From: Nitrospiraceae bacterium
Lineage (GTDB): Bacteria > Nitrospirota > Nitrospiria > Nitrospirales > Nitrospiraceae
Reading direction: 5' to 3'
DNA: 64,000 nucleotides
NCBI GenBank assembly: GCA_019637075.1
Contig: JAHBWI010000003.1
Coordinates: 248,001 to 312,000, forward strand
Part shown: in pieces, positions 7,705-14,950 of the stretch
Layout of the letters: each line of letters begins with the position of its first letter
How positions within the stretch are numbered: the first letter of the stretch is position 1
The notes under the pieces: generated by a model
Told to the model about the DNA's origin: nothing
The model's input: only the letters and a program-made list of their open reading frames with translations
The model's database searches: none
Position numbers and translations under genes: made by a program

Positions 7705-8976
7705 TCAATGGCCATGCCACGTGTGCATATGGTCCCGATGGGCGTCCGTAAGGGCCGACTCGGGATAGAACGTCGCGTAGAAGTCCTCGTCCACATGGTG
7801 AGTTTGACAGGCGACGATCGACTTACAGGCATCCGCATGAGCCGGGAATCGTCCATAGGTGGCGAGGATGTACTCAGCAAAGGCGATGGTCGCCTCAACG
7901 GCGCGTTCGGAATGCCGGGGAACCTGAGTCTCCGATGCCGCCCGCCCCCAGGTGGCACTTCCATGCTTACGATAGACGCCCTCGGAGCCGAATTTGCTCG
8001 CGACCAGACCCTCCACCGCAGCCCGCATGGAAGGCACAAAGGGCGGAGTCGGCCCTTCCCAGACCTGCGGGAGTCCGACCGGGTTGGCGCGCAGCGGCTT
8101 GCCCGGCGGCACGACGAAATGGAAACCCAGCCCGGGATAGATGTGCGGTTCCATGCCGAGCAGGTGACGGCCGCTGCCGACGCTCTGGATACCGCCGCCG
8201 AGGCCGAGTGCTTGCTGCATGAGGGCGATGTGTTCGCAGATGATGCCTTGCTCTTGGATGGCGGTTTCGCAAATGCCGGCATCCAGCTCCCGCAGGCTGA
8301 ACATGCGCCGTTTTGCGAGGTCGTCATGGAGATGCCCGCCGCGGCTCTTGCGGAATGCGTCCAGGCCGCAGCCGGCGTTGCCGTTGTCGGTGTCGACGAC
8401 GAAGTAGCCGGTCTCCTCGCTGAACAGCATCAGCAGAAGATTCAGATACAGCTGGGCGATGTTGGTGACAGGAATGAACAGGGTCGTGCCGGGGCGGTTT
8501 GTGTACCATTGGTTGAACGGCAGCATGAACGGGGCTTCACGCGGGATCTCCATGCGCAAGTTCTGCAGTTGGACGACCTGAAGGTCCCACGGGTGTTCCG
8601 GCCCTGCCGCACCGCGGACGAAGAAGACGCCGTCATCGTTCGTATAGAAGAGATGCGTGGTGTGGGCTGCGCAAGGACTCGGGACAGTCCGGCTCTGGAA
8701 ATTCATGAGGGCTTGGCCTTGGCCGTCGCTGTGGCCGGGGTGGCTGACAAACTGCATGTCGCCGAGGTTGCGCCCCGATTGGCCGACGGCGGCATAGATC
8801 AAGTAGCGTTCTTCCTCGCGGCTCAGCGGGACCGGCTCGTGTCGGCTTTCATAGGTCAAGGGTCCGGTGGGCAGCGTCATGCCACGGCCGAAGCGACGCG
8901 TCTTCCGTTGTTGCAACAGGTCCAGTAGGGTGAACGTGGCCTCCATTGTCGCGGGATGAGCGGCAGTCTGTTTCAT
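7705..8976 (-). CDS. Nitroreductase-like protein of unknown function
   Basis: A 423-residue soluble protein with no signal peptide. Near the N-terminus an R-K-T-R-R-F block and a downstream P-L-S-x-E-E-E segment followed by a small-residue helix recall the FMN-binding start of nitroreductase-family oxidoreductases. A second lobe (about 190-330) contains a G-Y-F-V-V-D-T-D-N-G-N-A-G-C-G segment and a Gly-rich loop. The assignment is weak. The ATG at 8976 is preceded by GGAAGGAGG. It is the first gene of a probable operon with the ketosynthase and lies downstream of a lux-box-like dyad at 9096-9115, so its product likely acts with the ketosynthase in a quorum-controlled pathway. No substrate is proposed. 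Confidence 0.6.
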   Translation of the reverse strand: MKQTAAHPATMEATFTLLDLLQQRKTRRFGRGMTLPTGPLTYESRHEPVPLSREEERYLIYAAVGQSGRNLGDMQFVSHPGHSDGQGQALMNFQSRTVPSPCAAHTTHLFYTNDDGVFFVRGAAGPEHPWDLQVVQLQNLRMEIPREAPFMLPFNQWYTNRPGTTLFIPVTNIAQLYLNLLLMLFSEETGYFVVDTDNGNAGCGLDAFRKSRGGHLHDDLAKRRMFSLRELDAGICETAIQEQGIICEHIALMQQALGLGGGIQSVGSGRHLLGMEPHIYPGLGFHFVVPPGKPLRANPVGLPQVWEGPTPPFVPSMRAAVEGLVASKFGSEGVYRKHGSATWGRAASETQVPRHSERAVEATIAFAEYILATYGRFPAHADACKSIVACQTHHVDEDFYATFYPESALTDAHRDHMHTWHGH

Positions 8977-9068
8977 GGGGTCCTCCTTCCGGGGTTCGTC
9001 GGTCCTCGCGGCCGGCCCGGGCTTGCCGTGCTGTGATGGTACGGGTGTTACGGAAACAGCGTGAGGAG

Positions 9069-9097
9069 ACTCTACGGGAGCGTGGTGGTAGCGTCAC
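9069..9097 (-). promoter_or_regulatory. Candidate promoter of the nitroreductase-like/ketosynthase operon
   Basis: On the minus strand GTGACG (9097-9092) and TAGAGT (9074-9069) are 17 bp apart, each matching consensus at four of six positions. The -35 overlaps the outer edge of the lux-box-like core by two bases, the classical arrangement at LuxR-activated promoters. Confidence 0.4.
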
Positions 9098-9121
9098 CTA
9101 CCCACCGGGGTAGGTGACGCT
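9090..9121. promoter_or_regulatory. Perfect 14-bp-arm dyad containing a lux-box-like core
   Basis: This 32-bp inverted repeat has two perfect 14-bp arms around a 4-bp centre. Its inner 20 bp (9096-9115) begin ACCT and end AGGT, like the site upstream of luxI. It lies 114 bp upstream of the nitroreductase-like gene. The rest of the 308-bp gap (8977-9284) holds only a small 7-bp-arm hairpin at 9241-9257. Confidence 0.7.
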
Positions 9122-9284
9122 GCGTATTTCATTAGGTAGAAGGGGGGAATGCGTTGTGCTACGGCAGCGAAGGAATCGCTCCTCAACCGTCTTGCCAAGG
9201 GATGAGTGTGATGGTCTGCGGGCTTGGACGCGTGCCGCTGCGGCTCATGGTGAGCCGGCGTCACGGAAGCCCCTGACGCCGAGA

Positions 9285-10235
9285 TTACTTGGACTGGTCG
9301 TGCGGAGGGCGCGGCGAACGGTCATCGCTGGGTGGCGATGAGGGAATCAGTCGATGCTGCTCCCCATTTTGCCAGTAGGCAATCGCGCTCCAGCGGTTTT
9401 CGACTCCAATCTTTTGGAAGATGTTCTTGAGGTGAAACTTGATCGTGTTGAGGCTGACCTTCAGGATGACGGAAATTTCCCAGTTCGTTTTGCCCGCGGC
9501 GACCCAGCGGAGGATTTCTTCCTCACGTTTGCTCAGCAGCAATGAGGGCCCCGGCGGTTGCTGCGGTTGCCGTACTGTGTTGCAGCGCAGATAACTGAGG
9601 TGAAAATGGGGCGTCAGGATATCTAGGAGCAAGCGCAGCTTTTGGGTTTGCTTTGGGTCGAAATTGCTGAAGGCGAAATAGGAGCAGCTGCCGTTGGCGC
9701 CGCGGACTCCGGCAGATAGACAGGTCTTGATGTTGAAATCGAGCTTGAGGGAGGTCACTTCCTTGGGCTCGTAATGCTGCGGCACATCGGCGCTGGACGT
9801 TACGGTCTGTCCGGATGTCAGGAGCCGGTGGACCGCCGGGTCGCTGGCCAGACCTTGGCCCATGTACAGTTGGCAGAATTCCTGTGGGTATGTGGAATGT
9901 CCAATTGAGGGATCGACACCGCGGACCAGGTTGACGGCACCGCAGCCGGAGAATTCATACGGGACGACCCGTTGTACCGCTGAAACCAGTTGCCACACGC
10001 CATCCGGTCTAGCCAGTGCGCGCGCTTCGTACATGATCTCCCCGAGTCGCTGGAACTCTTTGGAGGAGAACTCGGGCCGATTCATGCCGATCCCTCGAGG
10101 TACTTGGGTGGCGTTGGCGAACGGAGACGCCTGTGCTCGATCGTCTGTGAGCGTAAATCGGATGGAGGAGAAGGCCGGTCGTGTACGGCGGCCTGTCCTC
10201 TCGGGCGACACATGGCCGATCTCCAGCGCTGTCAT
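9285..10235 (-). CDS. LuxR-family regulator, probable non-AHL 'solo'
   Basis: A 316-residue protein with an autoinducer-domain-like N-terminal half and a C-terminal LuxR helix-turn-helix containing the K-T-N-W-E-I block also seen in the luxR at 5277. In the ligand domain Tyr and Asp-Pro of the pocket are kept (Q-L-Y, S-D-P), but the first Trp is Phe and the second Trp is missing, so binding of a standard AHL is doubtful. Two starts are plausible. The ATG at 10235 has GGAGG, and the ATG at 10085 has GAGGGA and gives the usual family length. It may tune the neighbouring quorum genes or the envelope operon upstream; this is inferred from position only. Confidence 0.8.
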   Translation of the reverse strand: MTALEIGHVSPERTGRRTRPAFSSIRFTLTDDRAQASPFANATQVPRGIGMNRPEFSSKEFQRLGEIMYEARALARPDGVWQLVSAVQRVVPYEFSGCGAVNLVRGVDPSIGHSTYPQEFCQLYMGQGLASDPAVHRLLTSGQTVTSSADVPQHYEPKEVTSLKLDFNIKTCLSAGVRGANGSCSYFAFSNFDPKQTQKLRLLLDILTPHFHLSYLRCNTVRQPQQPPGPSLLLSKREEEILRWVAAGKTNWEISVILKVSLNTIKFHLKNIFQKIGVENRWSAIAYWQNGEQHRLIPSSPPSDDRSPRPPHDQSK

Positions 10236-10334
10236 TGTAGCCTCCGCAAAACTTCTGCATCTAGAGCCATTAGTCCCTAGTAGCGGTCGTGGCAGAGCGG
10301 CTCATGCAGGCCCACCGCAATACTCTGCCGATCG

Positions 10335-11312
10335 TTACCGTTGAATGCGAAGGATCGGTCCGAGCGTCAGCCACTTGGTGGGACCCAGGGCTGCCATGTG
10401 GGGCAGGTGACCGACGTACCAGAGGACTATGTCCTGCTCCTGAACGCTCTGATTGTCTTCGTCGTAGCCGAGTTGACCGCGCGCGCCGAAGATCCAAGGG
10501 CCGTCCTCTGCGGCGGTGGCCCGCCGGACGGCGATATCGTGATCGGCAAAACGGTCACGCTCTCCGTCCCCGGCCAGGGGTGGGTAGCCGGATCCCGGGA
10601 ATATCCAGACTCCGTGTCCGGTCGGATGGTCACGTACGAACCACACACGGTGCGTGGAGGGGTTCTTTACGTCGTTTCGCTCGTTCGTGTACTTGCGCCA
10701 GCCAGGCCCCCAGCCCTCATCCGGGCCGCCGTCGTCATGGAGGAACACCTGATCCATGCCGTTGCCGTCGATATCGAAATCAATACGCCAATAGGGATGG
10801 TGATGGTGGTTGGTATTGCAGGAGAGCCCCCGACTTTGCAGCACCGGCCGAATCTCCCCATCGTCGGAGAGGTGCCAGGATTGATAGAGATGGTATTCGC
10901 CGATGCGTGCATAGACACCCAACTCCAACCATTTGACGCCGCCTTGTTCGGTAGTCTCAATGCAAATCTTCTGATTCCCGCAGTTGACGATTGGGACGAG
11001 GTCCTGCCATCGCAAGCGGTCCTGGAAAGGCCCACAACGGCCGCTTTCAGCGCGAGAGCCGAACCAGGTGAACGGGTTCCACCAGACCCGTTCCTTCACA
11101 TACTTCACGCGAATGACCGGCAAACTGGCTTTGGACAGGACGAGTTCGCCGGCGTAGCGCACATCCCGCAACGCCAGACCGGTATTGTCTCGGACCTCCC
11201 AATCGAAACTCCATCGTCCCCAGTCGATGTGCTCGGATTGCGTATCAGCCAGTGCAGGCTGTCCATAGAAGAGCAGGAGGAGGAGAATGGCGGTACGTGC
11301 CAAGCGATACAT
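10335..11312 (-). CDS. Copper amine oxidase catalytic-domain homologue, secreted
   Basis: A signal peptide (residues 1 to about 22, cut after A-L-A) precedes a domain matching the catalytic beta-sandwich of copper amine oxidases. Markers are a W-x-F-x-W opening with G-L-A-L-R-D-V-R-Y, a His cluster at 169-172 followed by D-F-D-I-D-G (the H-x-H copper ligands), and a C-terminal D-I-V-L-W-Y with nearby His. The residue where the topaquinone Tyr is expected is Tyr140, but its usual N-Y-[DE] setting is E-Y-H. It is short for the family (325 against about 630-750) because the N2/N3 domains seem to be encoded by the preceding gene. The start at 11312 has GGAGG; an ATG at 11327 overlaps the upstream stop. 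Last gene of a five-gene operon. Confidence 0.7.
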   Translation of the reverse strand: MYRLARTAILLLLLFYGQPALADTQSEHIDWGRWSFDWEVRDNTGLALRDVRYAGELVLSKASLPVIRVKYVKERVWWNPFTWFGSRAESGRCGPFQDRLRWQDLVPIVNCGNQKICIETTEQGGVKWLELGVYARIGEYHLYQSWHLSDDGEIRPVLQSRGLSCNTNHHHHPYWRIDFDIDGNGMDQVFLHDDGGPDEGWGPGWRKYTNERNDVKNPSTHRVWFVRDHPTGHGVWIFPGSGYPPLAGDGERDRFADHDIAVRRATAAEDGPWIFGARGQLGYDEDNQSVQEQDIVLWYVGHLPHMAALGPTKWLTLGPILRIQR

Positions 11313-11323
11313 GAGACCTCCGT

Positions 11324-12115
11324 TCATGAGCGCGCCGGTTCTTCGCCTGCGTCCAGGACCCGGTCTTCGGTGAGGTCGACGACGGCCCAGTATTTTGGGT
11401 CGCCGTCCTGGCCCTGGGAAAATGTGATCCAGATCACGCGGTGGGCAAAGCCGGGATCGTTCCGGAAAAACCCGCGGTCCGGCTGCATCAGCAGCCCGTG
11501 CCCTTCAAGTTGCTGCACCTTACCCGCCAAGCGTGAATCGGTTCGTGCCAACTCAATCCCGCGTTGGATGTCTTGCGGGCCTTCCGGTGGAAGATAGCCG
11601 TCCGCCCGCTCGACGCTAAGAACGCCGCTCTCCGTCATGCGGACGTCCACGGCGGTATTGTGGCTATAGCTGTAGTAGAGCAGTCGAGTCACCGAGGCTT
11701 CCTTCCGACAGCAGCCGAAGGAAACTTTCCCGTCCGGCGGCACGCGGTACGCCTCGACAAATCCCCAGCGCGGGCCGAGCAACGCGGCCACACGCGGATC
11801 GGATTCCGCTGCCCGGCGCAGGGATTGAATCTGCTGCGTGCTGAGCACTACGCCGGTGTTCGGTGTTCGTACAGGAAGTCCCGCCGCGACGGTTCCGGCC
11901 ATGTTGGGTTTGACGTGACCGGCTGCATCGTCCGACACGAATTCGAGGCGGTGCGGCGTCGGGACCGTTGGCGGCAGCGTAGCTTTGGTAAGGGCGGTTT
12001 CAGGATCATTCGGGCCGAAGGGGCCGCGTGATGTGGCGTCCAGGCTGCACCCCGTCCAGATTGTCACTAAGGCCAGCAGAGCGACGGGGCTTGGCCGCAT
12101 GCCGATCGAACTCAT
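11324..12115 (-). CDS. Lipoprotein resembling copper amine oxidase N2/N3 domains
   Basis: A 263-residue protein with a signal sequence ending in a lipobox-like W-T-G-C (Cys about residue 23), so probably membrane-anchored. Residues about 90-140 (an S-T-Q-Q-I-x-x-L-R-R-A opening, then D-P-R-V-x-x-L-L-G) and about 165-260 (ending W-A-V-V-D-L-T-E-D-R-V) resemble the small N2 and N3 domains that precede the catalytic domain in copper amine oxidases. A G-C-C-R pair lies between them. Its stop almost abuts the catalytic-domain gene, so the two products likely form one complex. The assignment to N2/N3 rests on pattern and order, not on a search. Confidence 0.6.
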   Translation of the reverse strand: MSSIGMRPSPVALLALVTIWTGCSLDATSRGPFGPNDPETALTKATLPPTVPTPHRLEFVSDDAAGHVKPNMAGTVAAGLPVRTPNTGVVLSTQQIQSLRRAAESDPRVAALLGPRWGFVEAYRVPPDGKVSFGCCRKEASVTRLLYYSYSHNTAVDVRMTESGVLSVERADGYLPPEGPQDIQRGIELARTDSRLAGKVQQLEGHGLLMQPDRGFFRNDPGFAHRVIWITFSQGQDGDPKYWAVVDLTEDRVLDAGEEPARS

Positions 12116-12633
12116 ACCAGAGCCAACTTTCCGGCCACGCCGATGGCCAGTCGGGACAGTTGCGCGGCCGCCTTGATGACGGCCGCGCGTTTCTTCCGCG
12201 ACGCGGTGTCGAGGATCGCGTTCTTGAGCAGGTCCTTGTAGCCGGACAGCTCATCCGGATCGAATGGAACCACCTGCGCCACGGTGTCGTTGTTGAAGGT
12301 GTTTGAGATCTGCACGTAGAGATTGGAAATCTCCGCCGAGTAGATTCCGCGGCGGAGCGGATCGTTCTTGTAGGTTTCGAACTTCTTGCGCAGGGCCGCT
12401 ACGGCTTCGAGCAGTGCCTTTTGCCGCACCCTCGTCTCGTCCTGTTTGGCAATGGAAAATTGGACCGTTCCGAGCTGATCGATGAGGGTCGTCGCCTCAT
12501 CTCTGGCCAGGTCGACCTGGTTGGCCAACTGCGAGATGTCGTCGGTTGCGGTTTCGGCGGTCTCCATGAGCTGTTTGATGAGGGTGTCGTTGTCTTCCAG
12601 GTAGGTGACGACCCCTTCGATGCTCGTATCCAT
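12112..12633 (-). CDS. Hypothetical coiled-coil protein
   Basis: A 173-residue protein without a signal peptide. Residues about 10-90 are rich in Glu, Gln, Leu and Ala with heptad character and look like a coiled coil. The C-terminal 30 residues are Ala/Lys-rich and helical. The start is preceded by GGGAGG. It overlaps the next gene by four bases (ATGA), showing translational coupling within the five-gene operon. No family is recognised. It may bridge the neighbouring lipoproteins or act in the cytoplasm; sequence does not say. Confidence 0.75.
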   Translation of the reverse strand: MDTSIEGVVTYLEDNDTLIKQLMETAETATDDISQLANQVDLARDEATTLIDQLGTVQFSIAKQDETRVRQKALLEAVAALRKKFETYKNDPLRRGIYSAEISNLYVQISNTFNNDTVAQVVPFDPDELSGYKDLLKNAILDTASRKKRAAVIKAAAQLSRLAIGVAGKLALV

Positions 12634-12644
12634 CAGAGCCTCCC

Positions 12645-13379
12645 TTATGGTCCGTCTTCCTTCTTGAGCCGATCCAAGAGATCAACCAAGTCGGCCGTGA
12701 AAAGATGGGCACGGCCGACTGCCTGTGAACGCAGGATGCGGGCTCCGGAGACTTCTTCGAGGGCATCGTTCACGGTGCGCGAGTTGTTGAGAAGCTCCAA
12801 CATTCGCTCGGACTGCCTCGGCGCCTGAGCCAATAGCGCAGCGACGAAATCAGGGTCCACGGAAGCCAGCGCCGTCTTATTGGCGAAAGTTTTCAGCTGA
12901 GCATGCAGAGTCGCGGTCTGTTTCCACGACTGATTCAATGCGCTCGCGGTGTCACGAAGGCCGCAGAAATCCTCATCGAACTGGTTCCACACCGTCTTCT
13001 CGAGCCCTTGGTAGTCCGCCATGTAGATTTGGCCGACGAGATAGGCTGCCGCGTAAGCGGAGTCGCCCTTCTTGGTGGCGATGTTTCGGAAAGAGGACAG
13101 CACGAACTGATGTTTCGCCTCGATCATCTGAAGCGATTTGAGGCTCTCGTGGAGTTCGGCGCGGGCCTTTTCCAGGAAGGCGATCCGCGCTTCCGTTTCC
13201 TTTTGGAAGAGATCGATGTTCGTTTGCGCGGCGTCGATCTTGGTGCCCTCGAGCTGAATCAAATCGCGAACCGCGCTGCTGTGGATCGAATGGCACCCCA
13301 CCAGGGTGAGCAGGCAGATGCTCAGTAGGAGGGTCTGCGCAGTTCGCGCAAGCGGCCACATCTCCTTGGCGGTCTTCAT
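12645..13379 (-). CDS. Hypothetical lipoprotein, helical
   Basis: A protein of 244 residues with an N-terminal hydrophobic stretch ending in L-V-G-C, a standard lipobox (Cys at about residue 29). The mature part is mostly alpha-helical with long amphipathic segments (about 45-95), and no conserved domain is recognised. The ATG at 13379 follows GAGGAG; an in-frame ATG at 13391 overlaps the previous gene's stop. Second gene of the operon. It probably sits in the inner or outer membrane facing the periplasm with the other two lipoproteins of the set. Confidence 0.78.
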   Translation of the reverse strand: MKTAKEMWPLARTAQTLLLSICLLTLVGCHSIHSSAVRDLIQLEGTKIDAAQTNIDLFQKETEARIAFLEKARAELHESLKSLQMIEAKHQFVLSSFRNIATKKGDSAYAAAYLVGQIYMADYQGLEKTVWNQFDEDFCGLRDTASALNQSWKQTATLHAQLKTFANKTALASVDPDFVAALLAQAPRQSERMLELLNNSRTVNDALEEVSGARILRSQAVGRAHLFTADLVDLLDRLKKEDGP

Positions 13380-13387
13380 GAGTCTCC

Positions 13388-14017
13388 TCATCGGCGCACC
13401 GCCCGGAGGGCGTCGGCCAGGTCCTGAATGTCGCTGCGAGGCACCGTGACATCCACGTTCAGGTATTGTTGCACCACGCTGTTGATGCGGCGGAGGGCTT
13501 CGACATTGTTTCGATATTGATCGAATGCAGTCAGGTCGAGCGGAGAGGCGCTGCTCGGCTTCGATGCGATCTGCTGCTCAATGCGTGCTATCAACCCCGG
13601 GAGCTTCTGCAGGAGGTTGCTCATATCTCCTGTGCCGGCCTCGAACAGGGTTTTTCCGTCTGGTCCCTTTCGATCAGGAAGGTTCTTGAGCCGGATGTCG
13701 TTCACCACCGCCATGACATCGGGGCCGAGTAGTTCAGCGTCGTCGCGGGCGATATCCCCATCCGCAACGTCGGTCAGCTTGGGATCGGTCGTGGCCCATT
13801 GGAGGGCGAGGTTCAAGGTGAGGCGTGTTTGGACATATCGATACCAGAGTCGATGCCGGGCCGTGACGTTGGAGACCAGGTCCCTGTATTGCTGCATCAA
13901 TCGCTCGTTTTCCGTATAGGCTTGGTCCTTGGCGGCTAAGGCCTGCTTGACCTCGGGCGGGGTGGCACAACCGGGCGAGAGCAGAACGAGCAGGAGTACG
14001 ATGTGAACGCACTTCAT
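13388..14017 (-). CDS. Hypothetical lipoprotein, first gene of envelope operon
   Basis: A 209-residue protein with a short signal sequence ending in S-P-G-C (Cys17), hence probably lipid-anchored. The mature region is helical with a charged coiled-coil-like segment (about 25-50). No family is recognised. The ATG follows GAGGAGG. It leads a run of five same-strand genes with overlaps or gaps of at most about 11 bp. The upstream 221-bp gap (14018-14238) separates it from the response-regulator gene and holds a short CTGTAT...ATACAG dyad (about 14198-14216) that could be an operator. Confidence 0.78.
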   Translation of the reverse strand: MKCVHIVLLLVLLSPGCATPPEVKQALAAKDQAYTENERLMQQYRDLVSNVTARHRLWYRYVQTRLTLNLALQWATTDPKLTDVADGDIARDDAELLGPDVMAVVNDIRLKNLPDRKGPDGKTLFEAGTGDMSNLLQKLPGLIARIEQQIASKPSSASPLDLTAFDQYRNNVEALRRINSVVQQYLNVDVTVPRSDIQDLADALRAVRR

Positions 14018-14238
14018 GAGGAAGCCTCCTCGTCTTCAGCAGAGTTCCTGCTCCAGACTCAAGGCAAGCGGCGTACCTGATGATGGGTCGGAGGACGGAA
14101 TGGAGAATCGTTTGTCGAATTCAGATCAGATGAATGGAAGGTTGTGCTGTATCAGGATGCAACAGCGCGTAGGGAACGAACGAGCCGTACCCAATTCGAT
14201 ACGGCTGTATCCGGAGCAATACAGTCGGATCGAGCGGG

Positions 14239-14949
14239 TCAGTCTTGGTCGATAAAGTTTTCTGGTCCGGCGCCTGCGCCCGAGAGCGGATTGACGCTGG
14301 CGTAATAAGCGGCGGCTTGGGAGCGGCGGGTGATGCCTAATTTGGAGTAGATGTTTGCCAGGTAGTTCTTGACGGTCTTTTCACTGAGTCCCAACGCCTG
14401 GGCAATCTCTTTGTTGGTATGCCCTCTTGCAAGCAGCGGGAGCATCCGCTGTTCTTGGGCTGAGAGCAGATCGTGGTTCCGTGGACGGGAATGTTCGGAG
14501 AGATGCTTGATCCACCGCAGGGTGTGCTGGGTGACACGGGGATCCAACAGCGGCTCCCCGGCTGCGACGGTGCGGATGGCATTGACCAATGCGTCTGAGC
14601 CGATATCTTTCAACACATAGCCGCGTGCGCCTGATACGACGGCGTCGAGCACCGTATTGTGTTCCAGGTAGCTGGTCAGAAACAGCACCTGGGTTCGTGG
14701 GGACAGTTCCGAGACCTGCCGGGCCGCATCTACTCCGTTGCCATCGGGCATCCGGATATCCATGAGCACGATGTCCGGTTGCAGCCGCTGGATACCGGCC
14801 AAGGCTGCGGCGATGGTCGCGGCTTCGCCGACCACGCGGATTCCCTTGGTCAGGGAAAAGACCCGCTGTAAACCGACGCGGACGACCTCGTGGTCGTCGA
14901 CTAGGTATAAGTCTATGGTCGAAGGAAAATGTCCTACTGTAGCCGACAT
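14239..14949 (-). CDS. NarL/FixJ-type response regulator
   Basis: A 236-residue regulator with an intact receiver (V-D-D-H-E acidic pocket, phospho-Asp in L-M-D-I-R-M-P, switch Thr in L-T-S, Lys in V-L-K-D) and a C-terminal LuxR helix-turn-helix (K-E-I-A-Q-A-L-G, E-K-T-V-K-N-Y). The ATG at 14949 has GGGAGG and starts at the stop of the sensor kinase upstream, so the pair is translationally coupled. The frame is open to 15090 but that would overlap the kinase. It would bind DNA when phosphorylated by the 14951-16975 kinase. The divergence-free position just before the envelope operon makes that operon a natural target, though this is inference. Confidence 0.92.
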   Translation of the reverse strand: MSATVGHFPSTIDLYLVDDHEVVRVGLQRVFSLTKGIRVVGEAATIAAALAGIQRLQPDIVLMDIRMPDGNGVDAARQVSELSPRTQVLFLTSYLEHNTVLDAVVSGARGYVLKDIGSDALVNAIRTVAAGEPLLDPRVTQHTLRWIKHLSEHSRPRNHDLLSAQEQRMLPLLARGHTNKEIAQALGLSEKTVKNYLANIYSKLGITRRSQAAAYYASVNPLSGAGAGPENFIDQD

Positions 14950-14950
14950 A

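Noticed and set aside
7654-8928. A 424-codon frame opposite the nitroreductase-like gene
   Set aside because: It has no ribosome site or domain; the minus-strand frame has a strong ribosome site and an operon partner.
9241-9257. Hairpin with 7-bp arms considered as a terminator
   Set aside because: No U-run on either strand and short arms; probably chance in GC-rich DNA.
10291-10329. GGCAGAG...CTCTGCC inverted repeat upstream of the second LuxR
   Set aside because: Seven-bp arms 25 bp apart partly overlap the end of the neighbouring gene; no resemblance to a lux box.
10341-11597. A 418-codon plus-strand frame opposite the amine-oxidase-like gene
   Set aside because: The minus-strand product has a signal peptide and family motifs; the opposite frame has none.
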